This document shows, piece by piece, positions 24,361-37,370 of a stretch of 64,000 bases of DNA. Under the pieces are notes generated by a model. The model did no database searches and was not told the DNA's origin. It saw only the letters and a list, made by a program, of their open reading frames with translations. The stretch's first letter is position 1. Every line of letters begins with the position of its first letter. The translations under genes and the position numbers were made by a program. This DNA is from Cymbidium sinense (taxonomy: Eukaryota; Streptophyta; Magnoliopsida; Asparagales; Orchidaceae): NCBI GenBank assembly GCA_021442155.1, contig CM038215.1, forward strand, positions 212,034,982 to 212,098,981. The letters are read 5' to 3'.

Positions 24361-25239
24361 TGCCTTGCAAATTTCACTATCTCCTAATTGACATCATCTC
24401 ACATATGAATGTAAAACTGCAAAAAGGTATTCATGAATACTATTCCAACATGACAAGATAAATGCAAATTTTAAGTAACATGTATGTTATTTTAATGCGA
24501 TACAAAAATATTGTATTTTATATTTTTTTCTCATGCAGATGATTTAAAGGCCTATTCATGTTTTTTAAGAACAATATGTTTGAAGATCCCCTAATTGCGG
24601 TATCCCTCGACACCTGTCATGCATGCTTTTTTTAAGTATGGTGGGAAGGCCTAGCTCTCTCGTAAACATCCTATTATACGGGGGAGATGTTAAGAGACTG
24701 CCGAATTTTGAATTACATGAACATATAGTGAAACAAAACCTAAAAGAATTTTTAAGGACATAAATATGATTAAAAAATGCGAATTTATAATGAAGAAAGC
24801 AACAATCTTAAATGTCATCAAGAACCATCGAACAAAATTAAATAGAGATGAAACTTACATTACAACGAACTTGAAACTTGCTTATGAGCAAGATCAACAA
24901 GATAGCTCGTTAACGAGTATAAATAGGATCTTCTATTGAAAAATTAAAATGTGCAATAAGTGACATGAAATGAATTGAAAGGAACCCAATAAAATCCTAA
25001 ATAGAATTCGTAAATGAACTTCAAAGTTTTTCGGTGAACATAAATGAGACTACATTGAAAATTCAAAATCAAAAAAAATTGTGGACTTAAATTAAAGCAA
25101 ACAAACATTATCTTGAATATATAACAAAAAAAAATCAAACTAATCACGGACTTAAATTAAAGCAAACAAACATTATTTTGAATATATAACAAAATTTTGG
25201 AATGCCACACATGCCACCAGATATGCAAGAAGTTCATGT
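24361..25239. other. AT-rich DNA with a 65-bp tandem duplication
   Basis: No gene recognised. A unit beginning GGACTTAAATTAAAGC at 25083 is repeated at 25148 (period 65), nearly unchanged for about 47 bp. Confidence 0.6.
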
Positions 25240-25880
25240 AAGCAAGTAGAAAGTTTTGAAATTTGGAATTAAACTCAAAGTAAAAATTTAAATCTAAATA
25301 AATTCAAGTCTTGCAAATGCCTCATGAGATTCTCATCAACTAAAATATATCACCTCAAAAGACATACAAGGGTGTTGAAAAGCATGCAAATCTTCTAAAC
25401 TGCATGCAAATCTTTAAATTAAGAATATACATAAGTGATTCAACATATATGCCACATTGCTTAAACACAGTTTGAGAATGTCGCACTGATGAAATAAATT
25501 AAACTCAAAATTAACTTGTCTCAAAAGGAATGTCAAATTTCTTAAATATACTCAAATCTTTAAAATTAAAAATATCTACATGTGCTCCAACCTATATTTC
25601 AAGATGTTTAAACATAAGATTTGAAAATGTTAAGAGAATTATACTCAAATTTAACTCACCTCAAAAAGCATGCAAGTCTTAGAAACAACAAGAAAATTTA
25701 TAAAATTGAAATTATCCACATGTACTCCAACGAATACACTAAATACAAACTAAACATCTAAGAATACTGCACGGACTGACACAAAAAATTCAAACGATCT
25801 CGCCTAAAACATGCAAGCATTTTAAACGGTTTGTAATTATTTTAAAAAGTTTCACATTCCTTTCTATGAAAGATCAAACT
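25240..25880. repeat. degenerate satellite-like tandem array, period about 140-165 bp
   Basis: Four diverged units can be seen, marked by CACCTCAAAAG-type openings at 25351, 25515, 25655 and 25799. Each is followed by a CATGCAA(G/A)TCTT-like block, an AAATT-rich block and a CATGTRCTCCAAC-like block. Spacings are 164, 140 and 144. There are no good open frames. It could be a short satellite relic or the repetitive noncoding part of a retrotransposon. Confidence 0.6.
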
Positions 25881-28534
25881 CAAATCCATCTAGCTATACA
25901 CAATTGCAAATTTATGGCTTACAAATGTAGCTTGTTACTCTCAATAATGTTTAAGAATAAAAACAAATAAGATGAAATAAATGTCATCCATTCATTCACT
26001 TGAGAGGGACTACAAAAACACTTCCGTCAGCTACTCTCAACTACCAACACAGATCATAACCATTTGCCAGTTACTCCCAAAAATGCTTATAGCACCCGCA
26101 CCTCCATCAATCACACCAAGCAAATTGCTCCACCAGCTCTTTCATAATAGTTCGGCTAATCATTGCTCCTAGAGATCTCACCCCTAATTCCTTTCAACCA
26201 CCTCCACACCAACTCACCAACCAAGGGCCTTCCTCTCACGGACAATTGTCACTCTTATTTCTTACCAACTATAATTATTCTATTAAAGTATCTCAGACTT
26301 TTAACTCCTAATTTAATAGATTTCCATCTAAAAGTGTTCTTAGGACTGCATAAATTCAACACAGAAGCAGAATAATCAAAAATCAACTATCTTCAATTCT
26401 AGCCATTAGACAAATGATTTACCAAGAGATCCACTTTCAATTCAAAACCAAAACTAGGTTCCTTTCAACATTGTGAAATCTAAAATTGTATTACTTAGGC
26501 TTTGATTGATTATTTGTAAGGTAATTTTGTAGCTCATTTTAAATTATTTCTTTCATTTGAATTGAGATTTCAAATTTTCAAAATCATTTTAAAAGCATAT
26601 TTTCAAGTTCTTTTCAGTAAGCATTATATTGTGTAATCCATGAAACATAAATTTCCAAATTTACATTTTTTACTTCATACAAATAAACCTCCCAAATCTA
26701 CTAGCACTGATCAAGTAGATAACTTGTCCAGGAGGGTGAAAGAAATTACTTTACATAATGAAAAAAAATTTCGTAACTTGCAAGAAATGATTATAAATTA
26801 GACTACCCAAAATGCAAGACTAAATGCTGAATGCAAGTCGTACCTCCTAACAAAAATCCTTACTAGAAATGAAAACCTAAAAGATGACTTTCATCAAAAC
26901 CCTAGAAATAACCATCGATGTAAAACAGATCATAATAGAAATTATGCTAAACAAGAAGATAATAAGAATCATCTAGTCCAAATAATAGAAATCATGCCTC
27001 AAGACATTTTAAGGCAATACCTCACTTTTATTTTTTATAAATAATAATTATAATAAAGGTTTATTGTTATTGTAAATAATAGTTATAATATAATTTATTA
27101 TAATATTAATACATATTATAAATTATTAGATCTATTTATATATTCACCTCATCATCTCATGTGTTCGTCTCTCCCAGATCCCACAAGCCATCATTCCGCT
27201 TCTCCGAGCAACATGAGCTAGAGACTCAAAGCAGTGATGTGTCTTCAAGCAACACAAGCCAGAGCGATGCCTCCATCTTTCTCCTCTTTGAGAAACACAA
27301 GATGGAACTCATAAGCTATGAACTAGTAATGTCTCTGTCTTCTACCTCCATCTTCCTCCTTTTTGAGCAGTGCCAATGCCAATAGTTAGAGTCAGTGAGT
27401 CATCATAACTCTTGGAGCATTTTTATGAAAACAATTATTTCTAATTGAGTTTTAAAACAAATAACAGAAGCATCTTTGCACTGCTTATGGTCTGAAACAA
27501 TGGGAAATAACTTTTAACTCTAGTTCATGAGATAGAATGTATTCTTGTATGTGAGAATTTAAGCAAATCTTTTTTTAATGTTTTGTTAAATTATAAAGTA
27601 TTTGTTGATAAAATTTGTAGGTTTTGTAATTTTATAATTTTTTATTTTTTTTACTTGAAGCTTACACCTTATCTCACTATGGAAAAACACCGTAGCTCCT
27701 GATTCTACCTTTTTAAATCTTGGTTGTGATTTCGCACATAATTTCTCAAATACGATTGTTGACGAGGATGGGGTTCTTGCTTTCGTCCACAGTAGGCTCT
27801 AATACCAAATGGGGTAACAAATAGAACACGAAAAGCCTAAAAAACACTATTCTAGAAAAATTGTAGCTCATAGTTGCAGCATGTTCCATTTCACCACAAC
27901 TACAAGGTAGAAATATCATTTAACATAGCAATTCTCAAAATTACTAACTCTACCCAAGTGCTTAACACAAAACAAAAACAGAAGATTAAAATAAAGTAAT
28001 AGAAATCATAACATAAATGGTGGTTAAGGCCAAGGAAAGAACACCGTATCAGTTGGATAATAATGCTGAGTATACATCATGTATCTCATCATTTGATTTA
28101 ATGATAACAAACCTTGTACGATGAAGACTTACAATTTCTTTGCAGTTTCAATTATCTACATAAATCATTATGATTAAACTGAATTTTCATTAATAACATA
28201 ATATATATGTTTGAAGCTACAAATGATTTATTTAAATGTTTTAAAAATTTTATTAGACTCAGCTTGTTTAATCAGATCGGGAGAGTCAAATAGATTGGAC
28301 TGGAGCAATTTGAAAATTTTCATAGGAATTGCAAAATAAGATAAATAAAGCTCACAAAAATTAAAAATAATATTATTAAAATATTTTCAACCCATTTATC
28401 ATGATTTTTAAGATATTTTTGACATATCGTATTTACAATATTTTTTCATTTCTCTTAAAAATATCTTTTTTTTGAATAATTTGACTACTTGCATTGATCT
28501 AAGTCTTATCAATTGCATCTAAAATTGAGTTTAG
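25881..28534. other. AT-rich DNA with possible retrotransposon remnants
   Basis: No intact gene. At 26.69-27.0 kb a plus-strand frame broken by stops reads like a coiled coil (DQVDNLSRRVKEITLHNEKK) followed by an Asn/His-rich part; family unknown. A primer-binding-site-like word lies at 27796-27807 on the minus strand. Confidence 0.4.
27796..27807 (-). other. initiator-tRNA primer-binding-site-like motif
   Basis: The minus strand reads TGGTATTAGAGC, one mismatch from TGGTATCAGAGC, the site for initiator methionine tRNA used by many plant LTR retrotransposons. The CCCATT sequence before it could be an LTR end, but I cannot delimit an LTR. Confidence 0.35.
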
Positions 28535-28542
28535 TTTATTTA

Positions 28543-29040
28543 TAGGGCTGCAAATGAATCAAGCGTTCAACAAGCTACTCATGAATAGGCTTGATTAGAG
28601 CTCGTTTATGTTTGTTCGATTAACTAATCAAACGAGCTTGAACACTTCGTAAATACTGATTGAGAAACGAATTTTCAACAACTTTGTCGTTCATTTATGC
28701 TCACAACAATATCATTTAAAGTTTCATGAAGCTTAAAAAAGTTTCAATTACGTCTCGTTTAAGACTTGTTCATAAACAGTATCATTTATATTTCTCAACA
28801 TGTTGCTCACAAACAAGCTCGATTAAAGCTCATTAATTTCATTAAACGAGCTATTTATTAACAGACTCGAAAGCCCAATCTGAACCTAGCCGCGAACAAG
28901 CTCGAACAAAAATTTTTTAAACAAGCTCGAGCTTAAACACCATCCTAAAAACACGAATCGAGCTCGAGCTCAATAATGATAAACAAGCTTGAACACGAAC
29001 AAGTACATACTCAGCTCGGCTCAACTCGTTTGCAACCCTA
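28543..29040. mobile_element. non-autonomous hAT element, 498 bp, with perfect 8-bp target duplication
   Basis: Terminal inverted repeats are TAGGGCTGCAAATGAATCAA on the left and, reverse-complemented, TAGGGTTGCAAACGAGTTGA on the right. The element is bracketed by TTTATTTA at 28535-28542 and 29041-29048, an exact 8-bp direct repeat as produced by hAT transposases. The interior is rich in GAGCTCG/AAGCTCG words and has no coding capacity, so it would need a transposase in trans. Confidence 0.88.
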
Positions 29041-29048
29041 TTTATTTA

Positions 29049-30348
29049 TCACTTCCTTAATTAATTTCATGCTTGAACTAATTTTTATCCATTTATTTTA
29101 ACATGTGACATGGCTTATTTATTTAATTATTCAAATTGTCCTTTTTCTCTTTCCTATTATTTTACTTATCTCACATATCAATAATTTCATTTTATTTCAT
29201 AATCTTTCATGTATGGCTAAATTTTGCTTGATTTTATTCATCCTATTTTTGATTTCATTCATTTAATTTAATGCATTAATGATTTCCACTTTTGAGAATT
29301 TTCAAATTCAAAATATTTTGAATCTTATATTTGAAATTAACCATAAACTCATTTCAAAATTAATTTCATCTTTCATGGCATGACTTGGCCAATTTTTTAT
29401 TGGATTTATTTAATTTAAATTCATTTCATTTTAATGTACTAATTATTTCCTTGTTTGAAAATAATTTGAATTTTGGATTTTAAATTTTAAACTTTAAATT
29501 GTTGAATTATGAATTATGGTATAAATTGTTTCTAATTTTATTTTATTCATATTTGGAATGATTTGATCGACCATCCATTGATTTTAATTGACTTAATTTG
29601 ATTTTATCTAAATGTACTTGAATTAACTTAAATTTTAAATCAAATTACCTTGGATTTATTGCATTTCCTTTTAAAAATATTTATTTTTGAAAACAATATA
29701 TGGCCGGCCCCTTTTAATATTTTTATTTAAATTTAAATTATGTTTAAAACTCAAATTCTTTTTTAATTAATCTCCCTTGATTGCTAATTGATATATTCAC
29801 ATTAATTGGAGATTAATTCCTATTTAGAAAGTGTTGACTGCCACTTTCAAAATTGAATTTTTGATGTATTTTATTTCAATATTATTCAAACTCATTCCTT
29901 AATTAATCCCATGATTAATTAAGATTTATTTAATTATTTTAAGTGCATTTAAACCTCTTCCCTCCAATGTGTCTCTTAAATTTGGCTAGATTCAAATTCA
30001 AATCAAATATGCTTTGAATTTCAAAATTAAATCCCTTCCATATTTATTTTCTTTCTTAACTTAATTATTTTCTATTTAATGAGGTGTTTTTATGACTTAA
30101 CTCTCCCTTACAAAAATCCTCTCTTGGCTGACCCCATAGCAAAATAATCCGAAGAGCTCATTGGTTCACATGTTCAAGAGCTTTCTCTCCTCATTTGATC
30201 TCAGTTCCAGTTTTCATTTTGAGGAGACTATCACATCTTCAAGCACTCTTTTTGACTTGGAAGAGCATTCTTCAAGGTAATTTTTCATTTTCATTCTTTC
30301 TTCAAGAGTCTTGAATAAGATATTGTCAAACCTTCATATAAAAGTGAA
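29049..30348. other. AT-rich intergenic DNA
   Basis: Very AT-rich with many TTTAATT words and no reading frame of interest. From 30.1 kb the composition is more ordinary, and an ATTCTTCAAG|GTAATTTTT stretch near 30.28 kb resembles a splice donor, without further support. Confidence 0.45.
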
Positions 30349-33141
30349 GGGTTGCGATAGGTAGTCGACAGCCAGCGTAAAACTTGTCGAAATAATCATG
30401 ATATGAATCTTTTAAATCATTGTGAACGCTAGGCGTCCCCAAACGACGCGTAGGCTTGAATACAAAAAATATAGTAGATGATCGTACGGCAATGTTAAAT
30501 AAGCAAGGGTTCCCACATTATGGACGGATGCGGCAAAAAAAGTTAATCCATGAAATTAGAATTAGGATCTTGGAATATAGAAGCAAATTAATTTAATAGA
30601 TATTATGTTTCATAGAAAGATAAATATTTTATGTGAAAACTAAATGGGTTGGGAGAAGGCCAAAGAGATTGATAGTTTAGGTTTTAAACTTTAATATTCG
30701 CAGTAGTCGAACTAAATCTAAATGTGATTATAGATAAAAAAAAATAATGTTATAAATATTAATAGATGTAAATAATTATACTTTAAAGATTATTGATACT
30801 AAGATTTAATGTTATAAGTGTTTATACACCTCAAGTAAGTTTGAATGTAAGTTCAAAGAAAAATTTTGGAATGAATTAGAGGGATTAATACAAAGATACC
30901 CTCAAGAAAAAATATTTATTGGAAGAGATTTAAATTGACACGTTGATAGAAGAAGATTTTAAAAGTATTCATGATTTTACATGGATTTAGAGGACTAATA
31001 AAGAAAGTAGACTATATTAGATTTTTCTTAAATTTTACGATTTTGTAGAATACTTTATTTAAGAAAAGAGATGAACATATTATTACTTATAAAATGGATC
31101 TAAGAAAACACAGATTGATTATTTTCTAATAAGAAAAGTAGATCGCTTAGATCAGAAAGATTGTAAGGCCATTCCAAGTGAAAATTTAAGACCAACATCG
31201 ACATATTTTAGATTTTAGATTTGAAAGGTAGAAGAGGAAAAAATCAAATTATTATCCCAAGATTAGATGAAACTTAAAGAACAAAAATAAAAATATATTT
31301 TAAGAGCAATAAGAGATTAGAATTTGTGGATGTTCATAAGGAAGCTAAAATTATGTGAAAAAATTAAAGTGAAAAATTCAAAGATTGGAGAATCAAAAAA
31401 AAACTTTTAATAAGAATAGGAGTGAGTGAAAGAAAAGATAAAGAAATAAAAATATTATAAAACTTGGTTTAGATGTAAAACTCAAGAATTGGGAAATATA
31501 TAAAGTTCGTAGATTCTAAGAAAGAATATATGATTTTAAAATTTAGCTTTTAGAATTTATACAGATTAGACCAAAGAATGTGAAAGATGATATATAAGTT
31601 AAATCACAGAGAGAAGAAAGACATTGAGTAGATGATAAGGATGAAAATAATAAAGTCTTTTCTTTAAAAGGATATTAAAAATAGGTGGATGAGATTTTGA
31701 TAAATTTTTCAATGAAGGATCTCGATTGATTTTAGAACCTTAATACCCTAAACAAAAAGAATTTCATTTTATCGTCAGATAGTAATCGTAAGAGAAGTTT
31801 TAAAGAAAATGAAATGTGAAAACAAGAGGACGATAATATTCCAATGATGTGGAAAATATTTAGAGATGAAGGAATTTCTTTTTACAAATCTTTTAATGTT
31901 ATTTTAAAGAAAAAAAAGGATGAGAGAAAGAGTTTGTTGGTTCCTATATTTAAGAATAAAGGTGAACAAGAGTGTGCAAATTATGAGGAATTAAGTTAAT
32001 GTGTCATACATTAAAATTATGGGAGAGAGTAATTGAGCATAGTTACGATGTGATATAAAAGTTTCACAATCAATTTGGTTTCATGCCGATAGATCTAGAT
32101 CTATGGATGCTATACATTTGTTAAGAGGTTTGATGGAGAAGTATGAGAAAGTAAGGAGGATCTACATATGATATTTATTGATTTGAGAAAGCTTATGATA
32201 AAATTTCAAGAGATGTTCTTTGGAGAGTTCTAGAACGAAAGGAGTTAATATTGGTTATATTCAAGTCATTAAGGATATGTATTGATGTTACTTGTGTCCA
32301 AACACAAGGAGGATTGACAAATATTTTCCTATTTCACTTGGATTACATCAAGGATCTTTTAAGTCCTTATCTTTTATTTTAGTTATGGATGTTCTTACCG
32401 GCATTTACGGAAGATGTACCTTGGTGTATGCTTTTGTTGATGACATTCTTCATGTTGATAAGACTAAAGAGGAGTCCAAGAGAAACTTGAATTATGGAGG
32501 TCAACTTTAGAGTCTAAAGGTGTTTTAAGTAGATCTAAACCGAATATATAGAGTGTAATTTTAGTTGGAAGTTCTAAGTGGTAGTGTTGTGACATTAGGT
32601 GAATAAGTCATTAATAAGAGTGAGATTGATATTTAGGCTCTATTGTTCAAAATGATGGTGAAATAGATGGAGATGTTATTAGTAGAATTCAAGTTGGATG
32701 GTTGAAGTGGAGGAATGCATCTGGCCTATTGTGTGATAGGAAAGCTCCACTAAAACTTAAAGGGAAAATTTTATAAGATGGTGGTAAGACCTGCAATGAC
32801 TTATGGTGCATAATGTTGGCCAATAAAAGAGAAGCATAAGACTAAGTTAAGTGTTACAGAGATGAGGATGCTTAGGTGGATGAGTGGCTTTACTCTTAGA
32901 GAGTCTGATGGTTTGGCCACATAAATCATCAATCGTCCGATGACCTTAGAGAGTAGATGCATTAGATATTTAAGAAGAAGGTATGAGACCTAAAAGACTT
33001 GGTTAAGATGTATAAAAAATGACCAAGATATCGAATTAAATGAGAATTTGACACATAATATGACACAATGGAAACGAAGGATTCATGTAGCCGACCCCAC
33101 TTAATGGGATTAAGGCTTGTTGTTGTTGTTATTGTTGTTGT
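30349..33141 (+). mobile_element. RTE-type LINE, nearly full length, inactive (copy C)
   Basis: The 5' part matches the start of copy D (AGGTAGTCGA-AGC-GTAAAACTTG). The endonuclease is recognisable in broken frames: GSWNIEAN near 30.57 kb, VISVYTPQVSLNVSSKKNFW at 30.81 kb and KIFIGRDLN at 30.91 kb. The RT follows: SLLVPIFKNKG (31.93 kb), TCVQTQGGLTNIFLFHLDYI-type text (32.29 kb), AFVDDILHVDK (32.43 kb) and [20 protein letters not shown] (32.69 kb). The 3' signature ATGTAGCCGACCCCACTTAA and a (TTG)n tail end at about 33.14 kb. It is riddled with single-base indels and stops. I could not identify a target duplication. Confidence 0.9.
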
Positions 33142-35449
33142 ATTATTTTCAGCTTTTAAGTTGAGTGAAAAAAGATTTTATTTGAGTTTTCTAAATTATT
33201 GTAATTCTTTCTCATTCATCTTTTAAGTGTTTTAAATCTTACATAATATCATGGTTTATTCTTCACGTTAATTGTCTTGGATTTCAAAAGTTGAATATTA
33301 CAAGTTTTGTCACTTCAATTTTTCTTTCAAATATTCAAATTCAAACCTTTTGGATTTCGCTTCTTTTCAAGTGTCTTCAATTTGAATTTCAACAAGATCA
33401 CTTTAATTCAAAGTCAAACTAGTTGAACTTGTTTTGATATTTACTTGGATTTAATTTAATCTTGATTTCTTAAATTTGTTTTCAATCTTCAATTGTATTT
33501 ATCAAATGTTTTGGAAGTCACTTATCATCATGATATCATGATTTTTGATTACCAAAGCTACATCAACAATGTGTTCAAATGGATTTGATTAAGTGATTTA
33601 ATCTTCAAGGCATTTTGTGTTTCATTTTGTGCAAGTGTTCAAAGTTTGGATTTATTTCAAGTGCTCTGCATCAAGCAAATTTAAATTTATAACAGTGCAA
33701 ATTTTAAAGTAAAAAAGAATAAAAATTTGTGAGCTCTCTCTCATTTGTCTTATTATTGTTTAGTTGGACTTATGCAATTATTTTAAAATCTAAGAAATTT
33801 TTATTCTAGTTATTTTCTCTTTCTTGTACATTGTTTGGAGTTATACTTGCCTAGTGTAGGAAAGTTACATTATTTGGGGTTGTACTTGTCAAGTGTAAGA
33901 ATATTTTTTGTTGGGTTGTACTTGCTTGGTATAAGAGAGTACCAAAGATTTTTTATAATCTTGTTTGATTTAATGAATTCTTAGCGTAAGTTTACAATTA
34001 GTTTGATTTATTGTAGTGCTCTATTTTAATATCATAATTTATAAATAACTCTTTCATTAAAATTAAAATTAAGTTTTAACTTATGAAATTTTTAAAAGAG
34101 TCAATTCACTCTCCCACAAAATAATTATATTCTTTGAATAATTAAACCAGGATTCCCCAAAGTAAAGATAGGAGGGTGCTATGAAGAAAAGAGACCTTAT
34201 TCGAGCTATCTTTAATTCTAGATGCATCTTTTTGTCTTGGCTGAAGACATGGAAAGAAGAAAAGAGAAAAGGCAAATGAGAGAACATGGGGCATCAAAGT
34301 ATTATTGTTAATCTGTGGTAAAGCAGCCTAATACCATCTTGATCAATGACCACATCCGTCTGCACTGCCTTAATCATAGTCCCGATTAGCCTCCACTCCC
34401 TTTACCTTACTCTCTTCCTCCATTTGGCATCTCTCTCAATCTTTAAGGCGCCCCTTCAGCAACCTTGATTAAAGCAGGAGAGGGCTGAGATAAGTTTATA
34501 GGCCCTACCCCACTAGATTTGAAGCTAGCTCAACCTTTTACATCTAATAAAGCAAAGGCCAAGGTTCGAATTCTTGCCGAAAAAAAGTATATGTGTATGA
34601 TTAGATTTTCCTACAAATATTACTAGCTATTAGAGTTATCATTAGATTTTCCTACAAATATTGATATTTTAAATTCAAACAATTATATCATTATCTTCAA
34701 AACAACAATATCAACTTATATTTAAGCTCATCACCAATCTGGTAATTAATTTAAACAATTCATTTATATTAAATCAATCAATCTAAACTTTGGTCACTAG
34801 ATCATTATCAGGACAGACTACATGCTTATGGAGAAATGGATGGAATTCCAAAAGATGAATAAGAAAGTTCAAAGATGGAGAGAGCAAACCCCCAAAAGAG
34901 TCACCAAATGGCATCTACGGAAGCAACAAGTATTATATTTTTCATTATCTTATAGACACAAAATATACAAAATAAAACTAAAAATAGGCTAGCAAGTGAT
35001 CAAAGCAGTCCTATCGTACCATGCAACAATTGGCTATGATGCTTGAATGCAACTTTTAAAAAAGCAAAATCAAGAACTAAGGCGTTTTAAGTTACTGAAA
35101 CATGAGCCTCAAAATAAAAGTTAAAAAACACATAAATTAAAAATCATTCATGAGTCTGACAAAATATTAACATATTTTACATCAATCATCATAAAGATAT
35201 GATCACAAACCTCGATCTTAAATGTTAATTTAAGATGAAAGTTTGATATGAGATTCAAGACAAACACTCACTTAGAATTTAAAAAAGCTATTAGGATCAA
35301 GATCAACATCTACTTGAATCTCACCTTATCATCTTTAGAAAAATCACCATATATAATAATTCTATCATTCACCAATTTTGTCACATCACATCTTTCAATA
35401 TTTTTGATCACTGCATTTTTCTTCATACACCTTATATCAGCTAACAAAA
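33142..35449. other. AT-rich intergenic DNA with minor repeats
   Basis: No gene recognised. Three diverged units of about 38 bp containing (G/T)GTACTTG...AGTGTAAG lie between 33837 and 33950; similar wording occurs in plant copia LTRs but I cannot define an LTR. The patch at 34.31-34.5 kb has ordinary GC content and no assignable frame. Confidence 0.45.
34526..34573 (+). repeat. tRNA-like promoter pair, possible SINE fragment
   Basis: TAGCTCAACCTTTTA (34526-34540) resembles an internal A box and GGTTCGAATTC (34563-34573) a B box, in the order and rough spacing of a tRNA-derived RNA polymerase III promoter. No cloverleaf can be completed, since the D-loop GG is missing, so this is not a functional tRNA. 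A SINE remnant is possible. Confidence 0.3.
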
Positions 35450-35834
35450 AATTTAATATAACAACAAGAAACCTTTAGCCCATTATGTGGGATTGGCTAC
35501 ATGAATCCTCACTCTCCAATATATCCTATTAAGTTTCATATTCTAATTTAATCCTAATAAATTAATGCCATTTTTAATACTTCTTAACCAAGTTTTTAAG
35601 TCCGCCTCTACCTTTCTTAACATAGGTCAAACCTAATACACTTACTCTCCTAAGTAGGTCATCGGATATTCATTTCTCATTTTGTCTCTAAGTGTAAAGC
35701 CACTCATTCACCTAAGTATCCTCATCTTTGTAACACTTAACTTGGTTTTATGCTTCTCTTTTATTGGCCAATATTTTGAGCCAAAATTATTGCAGGTCTC
35801 ACCACCATCTTATAAAATTTTCCCTTGAGTCTAA

Positions 35835-36102
35835 GGGTGTGTTTGGGACAATTGCAACTATCCAAAAAAAAATAATGGAGTTGCTACGGAAAAAGTTCAT
35901 GTACAAGAAGTTACAATGGGTATTATAAATTTTTTTATTTTAAAAAGTTAGGCCGCAGCTTTCTGACAATCATCACACTCTATAAAGTCAAGTTGAAAAA
36001 TGCAGTTTCACCTCAAAACACACCCATACCATAATTTTTCAAATAGTAACTGCAATGTGCTATCAAAATGCACCGCACCGTATCGCTGTCCCAAATACAC
36101 CC
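35835..36102. mobile_element. Tourist-like MITE, 268 bp, inside RTE copy D
   Basis: Inverted termini GGGTGTGTTTGGGACA and GGGTGTATTTGGGACA (right end reverse-complemented) with TAA on the left (35832-35834) and TGA on the right (36103-36105), a 3-bp repeat with one transition. It interrupts the RTE reading region between TTTTCCCTTGAGTCTAA and GTAATGTTGCAA, so it is younger than copy D. No coding capacity. The termini and target size fit PIF/Harbinger. Confidence 0.8.
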
Positions 36103-37370
36103 TGAGTAATGTTGCAATACTTTCATATCACACAATAGACTCGATGCATTCCTTCATTTCAACCATTCTACTTGAATTCTACTAATAACATCCCTATCTG
36201 TATGGCTATCACTTTGAACATTAGACACAAGAAATGTAATACGTTCATTCCTTTAATGACATGATCACTCATTGTCACCACTTCATCACTAGATCTTCTA
36301 CAACTAAAATTACACTCCATATGTTTGGTTTTGGATACACTCAAATGAAAGCCTTTAGACTCTAAGGTTGACCTCCATAATGCAATTTTTTCTTGAACTA
36401 CCTCTCTAGTCAATAAAAAGATTATCATTTGCAAAGCATACACCAAGGTACATCCTCATATAAATGTCTAGTGAGAATATCCACAATTAAAGCAAAAGGA
36501 TATGAAGTTAAAGCTAATCCTTGATGTAATCCAACTGAAATAGAAAAATACTTAATTAATCCTCCTTGTTTTTGAACATAAGTAACCGCTCCAATATATA
36601 TATACTTAATGACTTGAATATAAACAACATTAACTCTCTTCTTTTCTAGAACTCTTCAAAGCACTTCTCTTGAAACTTTATCATATGCTTTATCTAAATC
36701 AACAAATATCGTATGTAGATCCTCCTCTCTTCTCCATCAAACCTCTAAGCAAAATATATAACATCCATAATAGACCTACCCGGCATAAGTCAAACTAGTT
36801 TTGAGAAACTTCTATATCACATCATAATCTATGCTCAATTACACTCTCTCATAATTTTAACATATAGCACATTAATTTAACTCTTCTATAATCACACTCT
36901 TGTACATCTCATTCATTCTTAAAAATAAGAACAACAAACTCTCTACAGTTATCTGACAACTTTTTGGTCATTAAACAAATATTAAAAAAAATTCATAAGC
37001 CAAAAAATTCCTTAAACTCCTAAGCATTTTCACACTTCTATTAAAATATCATCAAGTCCTACTATTTTTTCATACTTCATTTTTTGTAAAACCTATACAA
37101 CCTTAGTTTTATGAATATGATGATAAAAATAAAAATCTTTATTTTATTTAAGATACTAAGATTGCCAAAGTCACTCATATTATCATAACCTTCATTGAAA
37201 AATCTATCAAAATATCTCATCCACCTATATTGAATATCTTCTTCTAATAAACATTTTATGATATTCATCCGTAATATCTTTCACTTGAATTAAATCTTTA
37301 CTTATTCTATCTTTTTGTTTGACTAACTTAAACATACATCATTTGCCCTCCTTAGTATCTAATTTATTAT

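Noticed and set aside
34526..34573. Functional tRNA gene
   Set aside because: The D-loop GG, acceptor stem and anticodon arm cannot be formed; only promoter-box-like words remain.
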